The notes under the pieces were generated by a model. The model was given only the letters and a program-made list of their open reading frames with translations. It did not search any database and was not told the origin of the DNA. 36,146 nucleotides of DNA from an uncultured Acidobacteriota bacterium. GTDB lineage: Bacteria > Acidobacteriota > Terriglobia > Terriglobales > Acidobacteriaceae. Each line of letters begins with the position of its first letter. The first letter of the stretch is position 1. Location of the stretch: the NCBI GenBank assembly GCA_903832475.1, contig CAILBQ010000569.1:1-36146 (forward strand), written 5' to 3'. The position numbers and the translations under genes are program-made. Shown one piece after another: positions 7,468 through 16,764 of the stretch.

Positions 7468-8901
7468 ATGAGTCAATTGACCTCGAAATTTCCTTCGGCC
7501 TCGGGCCGCAAGCCTCGCGTGGTCATCGTTGGTGCTGGTTTCGCCGGCATCAACGCCGCGATGGCGCTCAAGAAGTTGCCGGTCGACGTTACCGTCATCG
7601 ATCGGCGCAATCACCACACGTTTCAGCCCCTGCTGTACCAGGTGGCGCTGGCCGTTCTTTCGCCGGCGCAGATCGCCCAGCCCATCCGCACTGTTCTCAG
7701 CCGGAACACCAATACCGAAGTGCTGATGGACGAAGTAACCGGCATCGACACCGGGGCTCATCAGCTGAAACTGGGCAGCGGGACGACGATCGCCTACGAC
7801 TACCTGATTCTGGGAACTGGCGCGACACACTCCTACTTCGGTCATGAGGAGTGGTCTGCTTTTGCGCCTGGCCTGAAGTCGATTGAAGACGCACTCGAGA
7901 TTCGGCGTCGCGTGCTGCTGGCGTTTGAGCTCGCCGAGCGGCACATGCTGGAACATGGCTGGCATCCACCGCTTAATTTTGTCGTGATTGGAGGAGGTCC
8001 GACCGGCGTGGAACTGGCGGGCGCAATCTCCGATATTGCGCGGCTGTACATGCAGCATGATTTCCGCCACATCGACACGGCGCAGGCCCGGGTCATGCTG
8101 ATCGAAGGCTCTCCGCACATTTTGGGCACTTATCCGCAGGATCTTCAAGAGAAAGCGGTTGCGCAGCTCAAGGAATTGAAAGTCGAAGTGTCCACGAACA
8201 AACGGGTCACGGAAGTCGGCCCGAATTTCGTGAAGGTCGATGACGAACGCTTAGAGGCGGTTGTCATTCTATGGGCTGCCGGGGTGAAGGCATCGCCGCT
8301 GGGCAAGATGCTGGGCGCGCCGATGGACAAGAAGGGCGGCGTGATCGTCGACCAGCAGCTGAATCCGCCGAACATGCCGGAGGTTTTCGTTTGCGGGGAT
8401 TTGGCGCATCTGGAACAGGATGGCCATCCTGTTCCAGGAGTCGCCCAGCCTGCCATGCAGATGGGCAGGTTTGCGGCCAAGGCAATCGGGCAGGATCTCG
8501 AAGGAAAGCCGCGCGGGAATTTCCGCTACTTCGACAAGGGAGATATGGCGACCATTGGGCGGCTCGCGGCGGTGGCCAAGATCGAGTGGCCGTTCAAGGC
8601 GCATTGGGGCGGATTCATGGCCTGGGTCACCTGGCTGGTGGTGCATATCTACTTCCTGATTGGCTTCCGCAACCGCATCACGATTTTCGCGACCTGGGCG
8701 TGGACGTATTTCACGTTTACGGATGGAGCGCGGCTGATCACGGGCGACCAGCGGCTATCCGGATGGCAGGAATCGACGGAAGGCACCGCGAAGGATCCTA
8801 AGAATCCTGTCCCTGGCCAGATTCAAACTAAACCGCACGACGACCCGGGCCGGGAATCCCGGGCGGTGGTCCCGGACGCCGAGTTGGTGAAACAGCCATA
8901 G
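7468..8901 (+). CDS. ndh: Type II NADH:quinone dehydrogenase (NDH-2)
   Basis: This 477-residue FAD enzyme oxidises NADH and reduces membrane quinone without pumping protons. The FAD-binding fold VVIVGAGFAG begins at residue 18 and is followed by NHHTFQPLLYQVA, a strong NDH-2 signature. The NADH fold VVIGGGPTGVELAGA begins at 172. The second FAD motif is VFVCGDLAHL near 306-315. Toward the C-terminus a hydrophobic stretch (WGGFMAWVTWLVVHIYFLIGF, roughly 375-395) is the usual membrane attachment. The last 45 or so residues are polar and probably disordered. The ATG follows AGAGGG at some distance. serS starts 15 bases after the stop, so the two may be co-transcribed. Other quinone reductases of this fold are less likely. 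Confidence 0.93.
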   Translation: MSQLTSKFPSASGRKPRVVIVGAGFAGINAAMALKKLPVDVTVIDRRNHHTFQPLLYQVALAVLSPAQIAQPIRTVLSRNTNTEVLMDEVTGIDTGAHQLKLGSGTTIAYDYLILGTGATHSYFGHEEWSAFAPGLKSIEDALEIRRRVLLAFELAERHMLEHGWHPPLNFVVIGGGPTGVELAGAISDIARLYMQHDFRHIDTAQARVMLIEGSPHILGTYPQDLQEKAVAQLKELKVEVSTNKRVTEVGPNFVKVDDERLEAVVILWAAGVKASPLGKMLGAPMDKKGGVIVDQQLNPPNMPEVFVCGDLAHLEQDGHPVPGVAQPAMQMGRFAAKAIGQDLEGKPRGNFRYFDKGDMATIGRLAAVAKIEWPFKAHWGGFMAWVTWLVVHIYFLIGFRNRITIFATWAWTYFTFTDGARLITGDQRLSGWQESTEGTAKDPKNPVPGQIQTKPHDDPGRESRAVVPDAELVKQP

Positions 8902-8916
8902 TAAGCTGGAAAGATC

Positions 8917-10233
8917 ATGCTGGACCTGGCCTTTGTGCGCAACAATCTGTCGCTGGTGGAAGAAAAGCTGCGCGCACGCGGGGCCGATCCGGCGGCATTG
9001 CTGGGCGATTTCCATTCACTGGACGCACGCCGGCGCGAGGCCATCACCCAATCTGAGCAATGGAAGGCGCGGCGCAACGACCTCAGCCAGCAGGTTGGTC
9101 AGTTGAAGCGAACCGGCCAGGACGCCACTGCTCTGATGGAAGAAACCAAGGCGCTCAAGGAGCGGCTGGACGAACTGGACGCCACCGCGGCGGCGCTGGA
9201 CGAGCAGATGCGGCAGTCGCTGGCGCGCATTCCCAACCTCACCCGCGACGAGGTTCCGGCGGGGAAATCCGAGGCCGACAACGTAGTCGTCAAGACCTGG
9301 GGGACGGCTCGCGAATTCGAGTTTGAAGCCAAGCCGCACTGGGAACTGGGCGAAAAGCTTGGCATTCTCGACCTGGAGCGCGCCGCCAAACTGAGCGGAG
9401 CGCGGTTTGCCGTCTACAAAGGAGCCGGGGCAAGGCTGGAGCGCGCGCTGATCAGTTTCATGCTCGATCTGCACACCACGACGCACGGCTATACGGAAAT
9501 TTTGCCGCCCTTCATGGTGAACAGCAAAAGCCTCTTCGGGACCGGCCAGCTTCCGAAGTTTGCGGAAGACCTGTTCCGCTGCGACGACGGGACGGAGTTC
9601 GTGCCCGGCGAGTACCGCGACAATGATCACTGGCTGATTCCGACGGCCGAAGTGCCGGTCACGAACCTCTATCGCGACGAAATTCTCGAAGACAGCAAGC
9701 TGCCCATTTCTTTTACGGCTTATACGCCATGCTTCCGGGCCGAGGCCGGCGCGGCGGGGCGGGATACGCGCGGGATCATCCGCCAGCATCAGTTTCAAAA
9801 GGTCGAGCTGGTCAAGTTCGTGCGCCCCGAAGAGTCCGACGCCGAGCACGAGCGGCTCACCCGGCACGCCGAGACCATTCTCGAACTGCTGGAATTGCCT
9901 TACCGGCGCATGCTGCTGTGCAGTGGGGACACGGGTTTCTCGGCCGCGAAAACTTACGACCTGGAAGTCTGGCTCCCCGGACAGGCGCTCTATCGCGAGA
10001 TTTCGTCCTGCTCGAATTTCGAAGCGTTTCAGGCCCGCCGCGCCAACATCCGCTACAAGCCAGGCGGCAAAGGCAAAAACGAGTTTGTCCATACGTTAAA
10101 CGGCAGCGGACTGGCTGTCGGACGGACCTGGCTGGCGATTCTCGAAAACTACCAAATGGCGGATGGCTCGGTGCGGATTCCCGAGGTGTTACGGGCCTAC
10201 ATGGGCGGGTTGGAGCGCATCGTCGCTCCCTGA
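8917..10233 (+). CDS. serS: Seryl-tRNA synthetase
   Basis: This 438-residue class II aminoacyl-tRNA synthetase charges tRNA-Ser (and tRNA-Sec where present). The N-terminal 1-110 is the long helical arm that grips the tRNA (MLDLAFVRNNLSLVEEKL onward, with heptad-like charged helices). The catalytic core follows with motif 2, CFRAEAGAAGRDTRGIIRQHQF, and motif 3, GSGLAVGRTWLAILENYQ, which carries the ATP-binding Arg. FVHTLNGSG is the usual serine-site segment. The start is ATG with GGAAAG a few bases upstream. Length is normal. A TAAGCT hexamer just before the gene, inside the short gap after ndh, may allow separate transcription. Confidence 0.97.
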   Translation: MLDLAFVRNNLSLVEEKLRARGADPAALLGDFHSLDARRREAITQSEQWKARRNDLSQQVGQLKRTGQDATALMEETKALKERLDELDATAAALDEQMRQSLARIPNLTRDEVPAGKSEADNVVVKTWGTAREFEFEAKPHWELGEKLGILDLERAAKLSGARFAVYKGAGARLERALISFMLDLHTTTHGYTEILPPFMVNSKSLFGTGQLPKFAEDLFRCDDGTEFVPGEYRDNDHWLIPTAEVPVTNLYRDEILEDSKLPISFTAYTPCFRAEAGAAGRDTRGIIRQHQFQKVELVKFVRPEESDAEHERLTRHAETILELLELPYRRMLLCSGDTGFSAAKTYDLEVWLPGQALYREISSCSNFEAFQARRANIRYKPGGKGKNEFVHTLNGSGLAVGRTWLAILENYQMADGSVRIPEVLRAYMGGLERIVAP

Positions 10234-10264
10234 AGCCCACGGCCACAGGAAGACAGAAGGATTC

Positions 10265-10639
10265 ATGCAAAAGACGTTAAAAAGCTACTTCTTTTGGACT
10301 CACCAGCGCGGCAGCTTCCATTACGACGTGATGGTGACGCTGATTCTCCTCTTCATTTTTGTGACGCCCCACCTTTGGAACTATGGCGACAAGCCATCGC
10401 CGATTGCGTCCATGACAGAGCCGATTTCGGTCACCAGCGACGGAGACCACGGATTGATCCTGACCGTTCCTATTCGCGACGTGCAGGTTGATCCCAGCGC
10501 CAGCGAGAACACCGTTCGCAAAGCGTTGAAACAGGCCATCCAGCCGGTGACCGGGGATGCCGTGTTCGTCGCAAAATGGATCACGGTTTCGGACGCTTCG
10601 GGTCATCCCGCGGCCTGGCAAGTCTGGGCACATAAGTAG
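10265..10639 (+). CDS. Small membrane-anchored protein of unknown function
   Basis: I do not recognise this 124-residue protein. It starts MQKTLKSYFFWTHQRGSFHYD, has one membrane helix at about residues 21-37 (DVMVTLILLFIFVTPHLW), and continues with a soluble domain of alternating beta and helix (GLILTVPIRDVQV, ENTVRKALKQAI, DAVFVAKWITVSD). The soluble part, with a C-terminal strand next to a tryptophan-rich end, most likely lies outside the cytoplasm. AGAAGGA stands just before the ATG at 10265, which supports this start over the longer open frame into serS. It sits between serS and a LolA-like gene on the same strand, so an envelope role is possible but unproven. Confidence 0.72.
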   Translation: MQKTLKSYFFWTHQRGSFHYDVMVTLILLFIFVTPHLWNYGDKPSPIASMTEPISVTSDGDHGLILTVPIRDVQVDPSASENTVRKALKQAIQPVTGDAVFVAKWITVSDASGHPAAWQVWAHK

Positions 10640-10656
10640 CCTTCCTGTATGCCTCC

Positions 10657-10662
10657 TACAAT
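10657..10662 (+). promoter_or_regulatory. -10-like hexamer TACAAT upstream of the LolA-like gene
   Basis: The sequence reads CCTACAATCGA, 50 bases before the ATG of the LolA-like gene. It shares TACAAT followed by CG with the element upstream of trxB. No good -35 is seen. Confidence 0.33.
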
Positions 10663-10712
10663 CGATTGGCATCTTTGTCCGTCGCCGATTCATCTATTCA
10701 GTCTGGTGAACT

Positions 10713-11462
10713 ATGACTTCGCTCGTGAAAAGCATTCATTCGATTCGATTTTTCCAGAAATCTTTATGCGCTACGTCGCTTCTGGCGATGGCAGTTCTGG
10801 GTGGTACGTCTCTGGCGCCGGCCGCTGTGGCTGCCGACGATCTGACCAGCGTTCTGAACAAGCTGGACGCCTCTTCGGCCAAGTTCAAAACGGCGCAGGC
10901 TGACATCACTTCTGAAAACACGCAGACCGCCCCAATTGTCGACACGGACACGCAGACCGGGGCGGTGCTTTTCGAGCGCCAGAACGGCCAGTTGGAAATG
11001 GCCCTGCATCTGAAGACCGACAACGGCCAGCCGGCACAGAAAGACGTTGTCTACGCCGATGGCCTGTTGAAGTTTTACGAGCCGCTGCAGAAACAGGTAA
11101 CGGTCTTCAAGGCGGGCAAGAACCAGGTGCAGGCCGACACCATCCTGACCGTTGGCTTTGGTGGAAGCGGCAAAGACCTGCAGAAAAACTGGGATGTCAC
11201 GTATGCGGGCGCTGACAAGGTCGACGGCAAGCCGACGGCCAAGCTGGCGCTGGTTCCCAAGGACGCCGGGATGAAGAACAACTTTCCCAAGGTCTTTCTG
11301 TGGGTCGACATGGATACGGGCCTGGCGGTGAAGCAGCAGTTCTTCGATACTTCCGGCAACTATCGCGTCGCCACCTACCGCAATGTCAAGCTGAATGCTC
11401 CGCTGCCGGCAAAGGCTTTCGAGTTGAAGACGGCTCCGGGCACGCAGATCATCAACCGGTAA
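10713..11462 (+). CDS. LolA-like outer-membrane lipoprotein carrier protein
   Basis: This 249-residue exported protein has a signal peptide: a basic start, a hydrophobic core near 20-32, and cleavage around PAAVAAD. The mature part follows the LolA/LolB-type pattern: LTSVLNKLDASSAKFKTAQADI, then strands such as GAVLFERQNGQLEMAL, VVYADGLLKFYEPLQKQV and a C-terminal YRVATYRNVKLNAPLPAKAFEL. LolA proteins shuttle lipoproteins across the periplasm in a hydrophobic cleft, and many LolA-like proteins in didermal phyla serve related lipid transport. Which of these applies cannot be told. GGTGA precedes the ATG. It converges with the glycosyltransferase gene, with only 22 bases between the two stops. 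Confidence 0.82.
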   Translation: MTSLVKSIHSIRFFQKSLCATSLLAMAVLGGTSLAPAAVAADDLTSVLNKLDASSAKFKTAQADITSENTQTAPIVDTDTQTGAVLFERQNGQLEMALHLKTDNGQPAQKDVVYADGLLKFYEPLQKQVTVFKAGKNQVQADTILTVGFGGSGKDLQKNWDVTYAGADKVDGKPTAKLALVPKDAGMKNNFPKVFLWVDMDTGLAVKQQFFDTSGNYRVATYRNVKLNAPLPAKAFELKTAPGTQIINR

Positions 11463-11484
11463 TGGAAGGCCGAGCGCCGACACC

Positions 11485-12900
11485 CTAAATTCTGGGACGC
11501 GAGAAAATGCGCTGTAAAGCGATGCCGCCAGTCGCGAACAGGATGGGGAAAAACTCCAGGGTGTAGCGCGTCTCCGGAGCCTCGATGGTGAGCAGCAGCA
11601 GGCTGCGCAGCACCAGGTAGGCGGCCATGTACGGCCATAGACGCGGCCGATACAAAAAGCCCGCCAGCCCAAGCAGCAGGAAAAGCAGATTTACCCCGGC
11701 ATAGGCCCAGCTGAAGCGGGTTTCCGGCCGGTGTTGGCTGTACTGCCACCAATACAGGTCGATGGTGAGATTTTCGACTCGCGGACGCAGGGTCATGTCG
11801 GCCAGGCGTCCGAGAGGCAGAAGGACCGCGTCGCGTAACGGGTGATCGGCGGCGCGCTGACGGGCCAGGGCTTCGAAGCGCGCGTCGAGTGCTGGCGTCA
11901 GGTCCTGATTCTGGTTGTAGTCGGCGACCAGGGCGCTGGTCTGCTGCTTCTGCTGCGGGGAGTCGAAGGCTCGTTCCGGCAGCTGGTTGAAATCGAGCGG
12001 ACTGTCGGGGACATTCCAGTACACATCCTCGGTGCAGGCAAAATCCAGACACCAGGTCTTGACCCAGTGCTGCCAGCCGAGATGCGGATCCTCGCCGGGA
12101 TCGTTGGCATAGCGCGGAGCGAGCGGCTCGAAGACATGGAAAGTGTGCCAGTTGCGGCCGGCCCAGACGGCGAAGGGCAGAACGGAAAGCAGTCCGCAAA
12201 GCATGGCCGGACGCAAGGCGCTGGACAGCGAAATTTGAGAGCCACGAGCAAGAATCAAGGCCGGCCACAAGGCAAATGCCAGTAATGCTCCGTCGGGGCG
12301 AAGCATGGCGGCGCTGCTGATAGCCAGGGTGAAGAAGACCCAAAACAGCCGGGAACTCTCGCCGCGGGCACTGGTGCCAGGGTTCCGGCTTTCCAGAATG
12401 CGCTGCAGCGACCAGAGGGCGAGACAGATCATGTCGAAGGTGAGCGACTCGGTCAGAGGCGCGGAAGCATAGACCGCGGTGAAGGGGCACATCGTCGCCA
12501 GCCACAGCGCATTCAACCCGGCGCGCGGCGTGCTGATGCGTCGTACAAAATCGGCCAACAGGACGCACGCACCCAGTTCCAGGAAGATCTGCAGATAGCC
12601 CACGCCGGTGTACTGATCGACGCCGAAGACGGCGAAGCAGGCAGCCAGAAATAGCGGGTAGCCGGGCAGGCGAATCAGTGACGAGTGGATCACGCCGCTG
12701 CCGTCGGTGATGGCGAACTGGCCGTGCAGAAGCAGATTTTTTGCGAAGTTGCCGTAGATCAGCGCGTCACCCTGTCCCTGCGGGAACGCCCGCCACATCC
12801 ACAAACGAAGAACCAGCCCTCCGATGAGGGCGGCCAGGCCTCGCCAGACAAGGCGGGAGGGCCAGCTTACACTGATAAAAGGAGTGGGCGTCGATTTCAT
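11485..12900 (-). CDS. GT-C type membrane glycosyltransferase (ArnT/PMT-like)
   Basis: This is a 471-residue polytopic membrane protein with the arrangement of GT-C fold transferases that use polyprenyl-phosphate sugars (ArnT, PMT and related families). The first helix (about 18-34) is followed by a loop with the acidic motif GQGDALIYGNFAKNLL, the usual place of the catalytic Asp. A re-entrant segment follows with LIRLPGYPLFLAACFAVFG. About ten further helices run to YTLEFFPILFATGG. The soluble C-terminal portion seen in ArnT is short here. ATG start; the ribosome site is weak. Donor and acceptor sugars are unknown. It is divergent from the GH18/NodB/GT2 fusion gene, so both may act in envelope or exopolysaccharide assembly. 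Confidence 0.78.
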   Translation of the reverse strand: MKSTPTPFISVSWPSRLVWRGLAALIGGLVLRLWMWRAFPQGQGDALIYGNFAKNLLLHGQFAITDGSGVIHSSLIRLPGYPLFLAACFAVFGVDQYTGVGYLQIFLELGACVLLADFVRRISTPRAGLNALWLATMCPFTAVYASAPLTESLTFDMICLALWSLQRILESRNPGTSARGESSRLFWVFFTLAISSAAMLRPDGALLAFALWPALILARGSQISLSSALRPAMLCGLLSVLPFAVWAGRNWHTFHVFEPLAPRYANDPGEDPHLGWQHWVKTWCLDFACTEDVYWNVPDSPLDFNQLPERAFDSPQQKQQTSALVADYNQNQDLTPALDARFEALARQRAADHPLRDAVLLPLGRLADMTLRPRVENLTIDLYWWQYSQHRPETRFSWAYAGVNLLFLLLGLAGFLYRPRLWPYMAAYLVLRSLLLLTIEAPETRYTLEFFPILFATGGIALQRIFSRPRI

Positions 12901-13081
12901 GCGCGTCCGCCCGCCAGATTTGCTGTCGCTTTTGGATTTCCTGCCGCTCGACTCATCGTGAGCGCGACGAAATTTTTCGAAATCGCCGGCCGCACTCCTG
13001 AGCGTAACGCCTTGTTCGTGCTGAATTTGGGATTTCTTCCTGCCTTGAATTGACGCACCGTACCTGCTTTCATACGATTCG

Positions 13082-13087
13082 AGTGTA
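13082..13087 (-). promoter_or_regulatory. Possible -10 hexamer TACACT facing the GT-C gene
   Basis: The minus strand reads GGTTACACTCGAA in the 281-base spacer between the divergent glycosyltransferase genes. The ten bases GTTACACTCG are identical to those upstream of the symporter gene at 138-143. It would give a long leader of about 170 bases before the GT-C start, which lowers confidence. I see no other element in this spacer. Confidence 0.25.
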
Positions 13088-13181
13088 ACCGTGGACGCGG
13101 CTTGTGTCGGAGTCTGCCTAGCCCCAAGTGTCTGCGAGTGTTCGCGCCGGCTAACCCCAGTTCTTCGACCAAAGGCCCCCC

Positions 13182-16100
13182 ATGCCCGACCGCCAGATCT
13201 TCTTCGACCCGCAACGCAAACGCTGGAAGCGCCTTCGCCGCATCCTCGACATTTCCGCTGTCACCTTTACCGTGGTCGTGGCCATCTTCATCTTCAACGT
13301 GCTGCGCCAGCAGCATCTGCCGGAGTTGCTGCTGCCATCGCCCAAGCACAACTACAAGGCGATCAGCGACCGGCAATCCGATTTGATGCGCGCGGAGCGG
13401 GCCAAGGAAAAGCCGGCCCGTCGAAAGACCAATCGCAAGGCTTCCGACGTTCCCTTCAATTCCGGCGAAGGCATTCGCGCGGCGTACTATCGGCCCGACG
13501 ACGCGGCCAGCTACTCCACGTTCAAAGAGCACGTCCACCAGATCGACATCGTGTTTCCCATGTGGCTGCATGTTTCGCAGCCGGACGGCAACCTTATGGG
13601 CGAGAGCAGCGACGATACGCGCGAATACCGCCTGGTCGACGAACACGGCGTGCATGATCCCGACGATCTGAACAAGATCAAGAATGTGATTTCGGCAGCC
13701 AAGGAAAACACCGAGATCTTTCCCAACCTGAGCAGCTACAATCCGCAAAATCACAGCTTCGACCCAGCCATCGGCACGATCGTTCTCGACCCGGTCAAAC
13801 GCCAGGAATTGCGCAGGCAGATCATGGCGTTCTTTGCCGGGATGCCCGCCTATCGCGGATTGTCGCTCGATCTCGAAAACTTCCCAGACAATGCGCAGGA
13901 CGCCTATCAGCAATTCATCCAGGAACTTTACGCGGATATGCACGCTCGCAATCTGCGGCTTTATGTCAACGTCGAAGTTTCCGCCGATGATGACATGCTC
14001 AAGCGCATGGCCGCCAACTCCGACGGCCTCATCCTCATGAATTACGACGAGCATGAGGTAGAGAGCGAACCAGGGCCGATCGCCTCGCAGACCTGGTTTC
14101 TGAACAACCTCAAGCGCGTGTTGAAAGACGTGCCCAAGGAAAAAATCGTCTGCGCGCTGGGCAATTACGGCTACGACTGGACCATGTCCATTCCCGACCC
14201 TAAGGACAAGAAGCATCCCAAGCCAAAGATCGTGAACACGGAAGACCTCTCCGTGCAGGAGGCCTGGCAGCGGGCAGCGGACGCGGACGCCGATCTCGAT
14301 CTTGATTACGATTCGTTGAACCCGCACTACTCGTTCATTGACGAGGACAAGCACATTCGCCACGTGGTCTGGTTTCTTGACAGCGTGACCACGCTGGACG
14401 AAATGCGGGGCGCACGAGAGCTGGGCATTCAGACGTTTGCGCTGTGGTCGCTGGGCCAGGAAGATCCTTCGACCTGGGCAATCTGGGACAAGCCCAGCAG
14501 TGCGGACGCCTTGACGGCCCTGGGCAGCGTTGCGCCCGGTCATGATGTCGACGATGAAGGCACCGGGGATATCATCCGCATCACCAACACTCCGAAGAAC
14601 GGCAAGCGCGTCGTGCAACTGGATACGGACGAACCCGATCTACGCCGCAGGCTCATCATCGACGAGCACATGGATACGTATCCTGCCGGCTACCGGATCG
14701 AGCTGTACGGCTATCATCCAACCCAGGTGGCGCTGTCCTTCGATGACGGTCCCGATCCAGCGTGGACACCGAAGATCCTCGACATTCTGAAGAAGAAGAA
14801 CGTCAAGGGAACGTTCATGCTGATCGGCTCGCAGGCGCAGGAGAACGTGGGCTTGATGCAGCGCATCGTGCGCGAAGGCCACGAGATCGGCAATCACACC
14901 TATTCGCATCCGGACATCAGCGAAATTTCAACACGCCAGCTGCAGCTCGAGTTGAACCTGACCGAGCGGCTTTTTGTCAGCAAGCTTGGCATTCAGCCGC
15001 TCTACTTCCGACCGCCCTATGACATCGACGAAGAGCCTGATACGGACGATCAGGCCGAGCCAGCCTATCGCGTTCAGCAGATGGGATACGTCATTGTCGG
15101 CAACAAGATCGATACCGATGACTGGAACGAGCATCCCCGCAAGACGCCTCAGCAAATCACTTCCTCGGTGCTGGAGCAGTTGGACAACCGCAAGACCAAT
15201 CCGCAGTTTCAGGGCAGCATCATCCTCATGCATGACGGCGGCGGCAATCGCGCACCCACGGTTGCGGCGCTGCCCGTCCTGATCGATGCGCTGCGCGCGC
15301 GCGGTTTTGAAATCGTGCCCATATCGCAGCTGATGGGCAAGACCACGGCGGAGGTCATGCCCAAGATCACCGGCATGCAGTACTGGCGCGCACGGGCCGA
15401 CTCGGTTGCTTTCAGCATCCTGTCCCTCTTTGGACATTTCGTGGTGTCAGTTTTCTTCGTGGGCGACGTATTGATGAGCGCGCGACTGATCCTGGTCGGC
15501 GTGCTGGCCATCATTGACCGCCTGCGCGGACACAAGCCGGGCAATCCGGCATTCACGCCGCCTGTGGCTGTCCTGGTACCCGCGTACAACGAAGAAACGG
15601 TCATCGTTCGCACGGTACGTTCGGTGTTGAATTCCACCTATCCTGACCTGCACGTGGTGGTGATCGACGATGGCTCGAGCGATCGCACTTCCGAAGTGGC
15701 TCGGGACGCTTACGGCCCCGAGATTGCCGCGGGCAAAGTGGCTGTGCTGACCAAAGCAAATGGAGGCAAGGCGGCCGCGTTGAATTACGCCGTCGAGCGG
15801 CTTACAGAAGAGTTCTACGTAGGGATCGATGCCGATACCGTGATTGCGCCCGACGCCATCGCCAAGCTGATGCCGCATTTCGAAGATCCCCTGGTAGGCG
15901 CCGTTGCCGGCAATGCCAAGGTAGGCAATCGCGTGAACCTGTGGACGCGCTGGCAGGCGCTTGAATACATCACCAGCCAGAATTTCGAGAGGCGCGCGCT
16001 CAATTTGTTCAACGTGGTCACCGTCGTTCCCGGTGCCATCGGCGCGTGGCGCACCGGGCCGGTTCGCAAGGCAGGCGGCTATCCGCTCAACACCGTAGCC

Positions 16101-16712
16101 GAAGATGCCGACCTGACCATGAGCCTGCTGGAGCAGGGACTGAAAGTCGTGTATGAAGACCGTTCGCTGGCCTTCACCGAGGCGCCGATCGACGCTAAGG
16201 GCCTGATGCGGCAGCGATTCCGCTGGTCCTTTGGCACGCTGCAGGCGGTGTGGAAGCATCGTGCTGCCTTCACACGCAACAAGGCTATGGGGCTGTTCGC
16301 ACTGCCGAATATCGTGGTGTTTCAGATGCTGCTGCCGCTGGTGTCACCGTTCATCGACTTGATGTTCCTGGTCGGCATCGGGCAGTTTCTCTGGGACCGC
16401 TATTATCACCCCGATGCGGCGAGCGCGGACAGCTTCGAAAAGCTACTGGCCTACTTCCTTACGTTCATGGTCATCGATTTTGTGACGTCGGCCGTGGCGT
16501 TCAGCCTGGAACGAAAGCATCCGGCCAACAAGGGCGATGGATGGCTGCTGTTCCATATCTGGCTGCAGCGATTCGCGTACCGACAGGTGTTTTCAGTGGT
16601 GCTGTTCAAGACGGTGAAGCGAGCTATCGACGGGCGGCCATTCAACTGGGACAAGATCGCACGCACTGCCAAGATGAGCAAGCAGACAGACAAGCTGATC
16701 GAGGGCGTCTAG
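13182..16712 (+). CDS. Trifunctional polysaccharide protein: GH18-like, NodB deacetylase and GT2 synthase
   Basis: This is a 1176-residue membrane protein. Residues 24-44 form a membrane helix. About 85-450 is a GH18-like barrel with the catalytic-strand motif GLSLD230-L-E232 and a later LILMNYDEHE. About 515-700 is a NodB-type polysaccharide deacetylase with SFD521-D522-GPDP, the metal pair in NH572TYSH576, and LMHDGGG near the end. A membrane segment follows near 735-785. About 793-1030 is a processive family-2 glycosyltransferase with VLVPAYNEE, DDGSSD, DADT, AEDADLT and Q1011-RFRW. Several C-terminal helices complete it. This layout suggests synthesis of a beta-linked (probably GlcNAc-type) polymer on the cytoplasmic side, with deacetylation and trimming outside. 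AAAGG precedes the ATG weakly. Confidence 0.9.
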   Translation: MPDRQIFFDPQRKRWKRLRRILDISAVTFTVVVAIFIFNVLRQQHLPELLLPSPKHNYKAISDRQSDLMRAERAKEKPARRKTNRKASDVPFNSGEGIRAAYYRPDDAASYSTFKEHVHQIDIVFPMWLHVSQPDGNLMGESSDDTREYRLVDEHGVHDPDDLNKIKNVISAAKENTEIFPNLSSYNPQNHSFDPAIGTIVLDPVKRQELRRQIMAFFAGMPAYRGLSLDLENFPDNAQDAYQQFIQELYADMHARNLRLYVNVEVSADDDMLKRMAANSDGLILMNYDEHEVESEPGPIASQTWFLNNLKRVLKDVPKEKIVCALGNYGYDWTMSIPDPKDKKHPKPKIVNTEDLSVQEAWQRAADADADLDLDYDSLNPHYSFIDEDKHIRHVVWFLDSVTTLDEMRGARELGIQTFALWSLGQEDPSTWAIWDKPSSADALTALGSVAPGHDVDDEGTGDIIRITNTPKNGKRVVQLDTDEPDLRRRLIIDEHMDTYPAGYRIELYGYHPTQVALSFDDGPDPAWTPKILDILKKKNVKGTFMLIGSQAQENVGLMQRIVREGHEIGNHTYSHPDISEISTRQLQLELNLTERLFVSKLGIQPLYFRPPYDIDEEPDTDDQAEPAYRVQQMGYVIVGNKIDTDDWNEHPRKTPQQITSSVLEQLDNRKTNPQFQGSIILMHDGGGNRAPTVAALPVLIDALRARGFEIVPISQLMGKTTAEVMPKITGMQYWRARADSVAFSILSLFGHFVVSVFFVGDVLMSARLILVGVLAIIDRLRGHKPGNPAFTPPVAVLVPAYNEETVIVRTVRSVLNSTYPDLHVVVIDDGSSDRTSEVARDAYGPEIAAGKVAVLTKANGGKAAALNYAVERLTEEFYVGIDADTVIAPDAIAKLMPHFEDPLVGAVAGNAKVGNRVNLWTRWQALEYITSQNFERRALNLFNVVTVVPGAIGAWRTGPVRKAGGYPLNTVAEDADLTMSLLEQGLKVVYEDRSLAFTEAPIDAKGLMRQRFRWSFGTLQAVWKHRAAFTRNKAMGLFALPNIVVFQMLLPLVSPFIDLMFLVGIGQFLWDRYYHPDAASADSFEKLLAYFLTFMVIDFVTSAVAFSLERKHPANKGDGWLLFHIWLQRFAYRQVFSVVLFKTVKRAIDGRPFNWDKIARTAKMSKQTDKLIEGV

Positions 16713-16733
16713 CTGTTCTTGATGGAGGGGGCA

Positions 16734-16764
16734 AGCCTGGTCAAGCTTCCACGCTGACCAGGCT
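16734..16764 (+). terminator. 10-bp hairpin, probable terminator for the GH18/NodB/GT2 gene
   Basis: AGCCTGGTCA (16734-16743) pairs perfectly with TGACCAGGCT (16755-16764) around an 11-base loop, 21 bases after the stop of the fusion gene. On the plus strand it is followed by GCCTTTGG, a short T run only. The left arm includes the stop codon of the convergent gene ending at 16741, so the hairpin could also end that transcript. The weak T tract leaves Rho-independent function uncertain. Confidence 0.5.

Noticed and set aside
12897..14618. 573-codon minus-strand frame opposite the polysaccharide fusion gene
   Set aside because: Shadow of a GC-rich gene; the plus strand has intact GH18, NodB and GT2 motifs.
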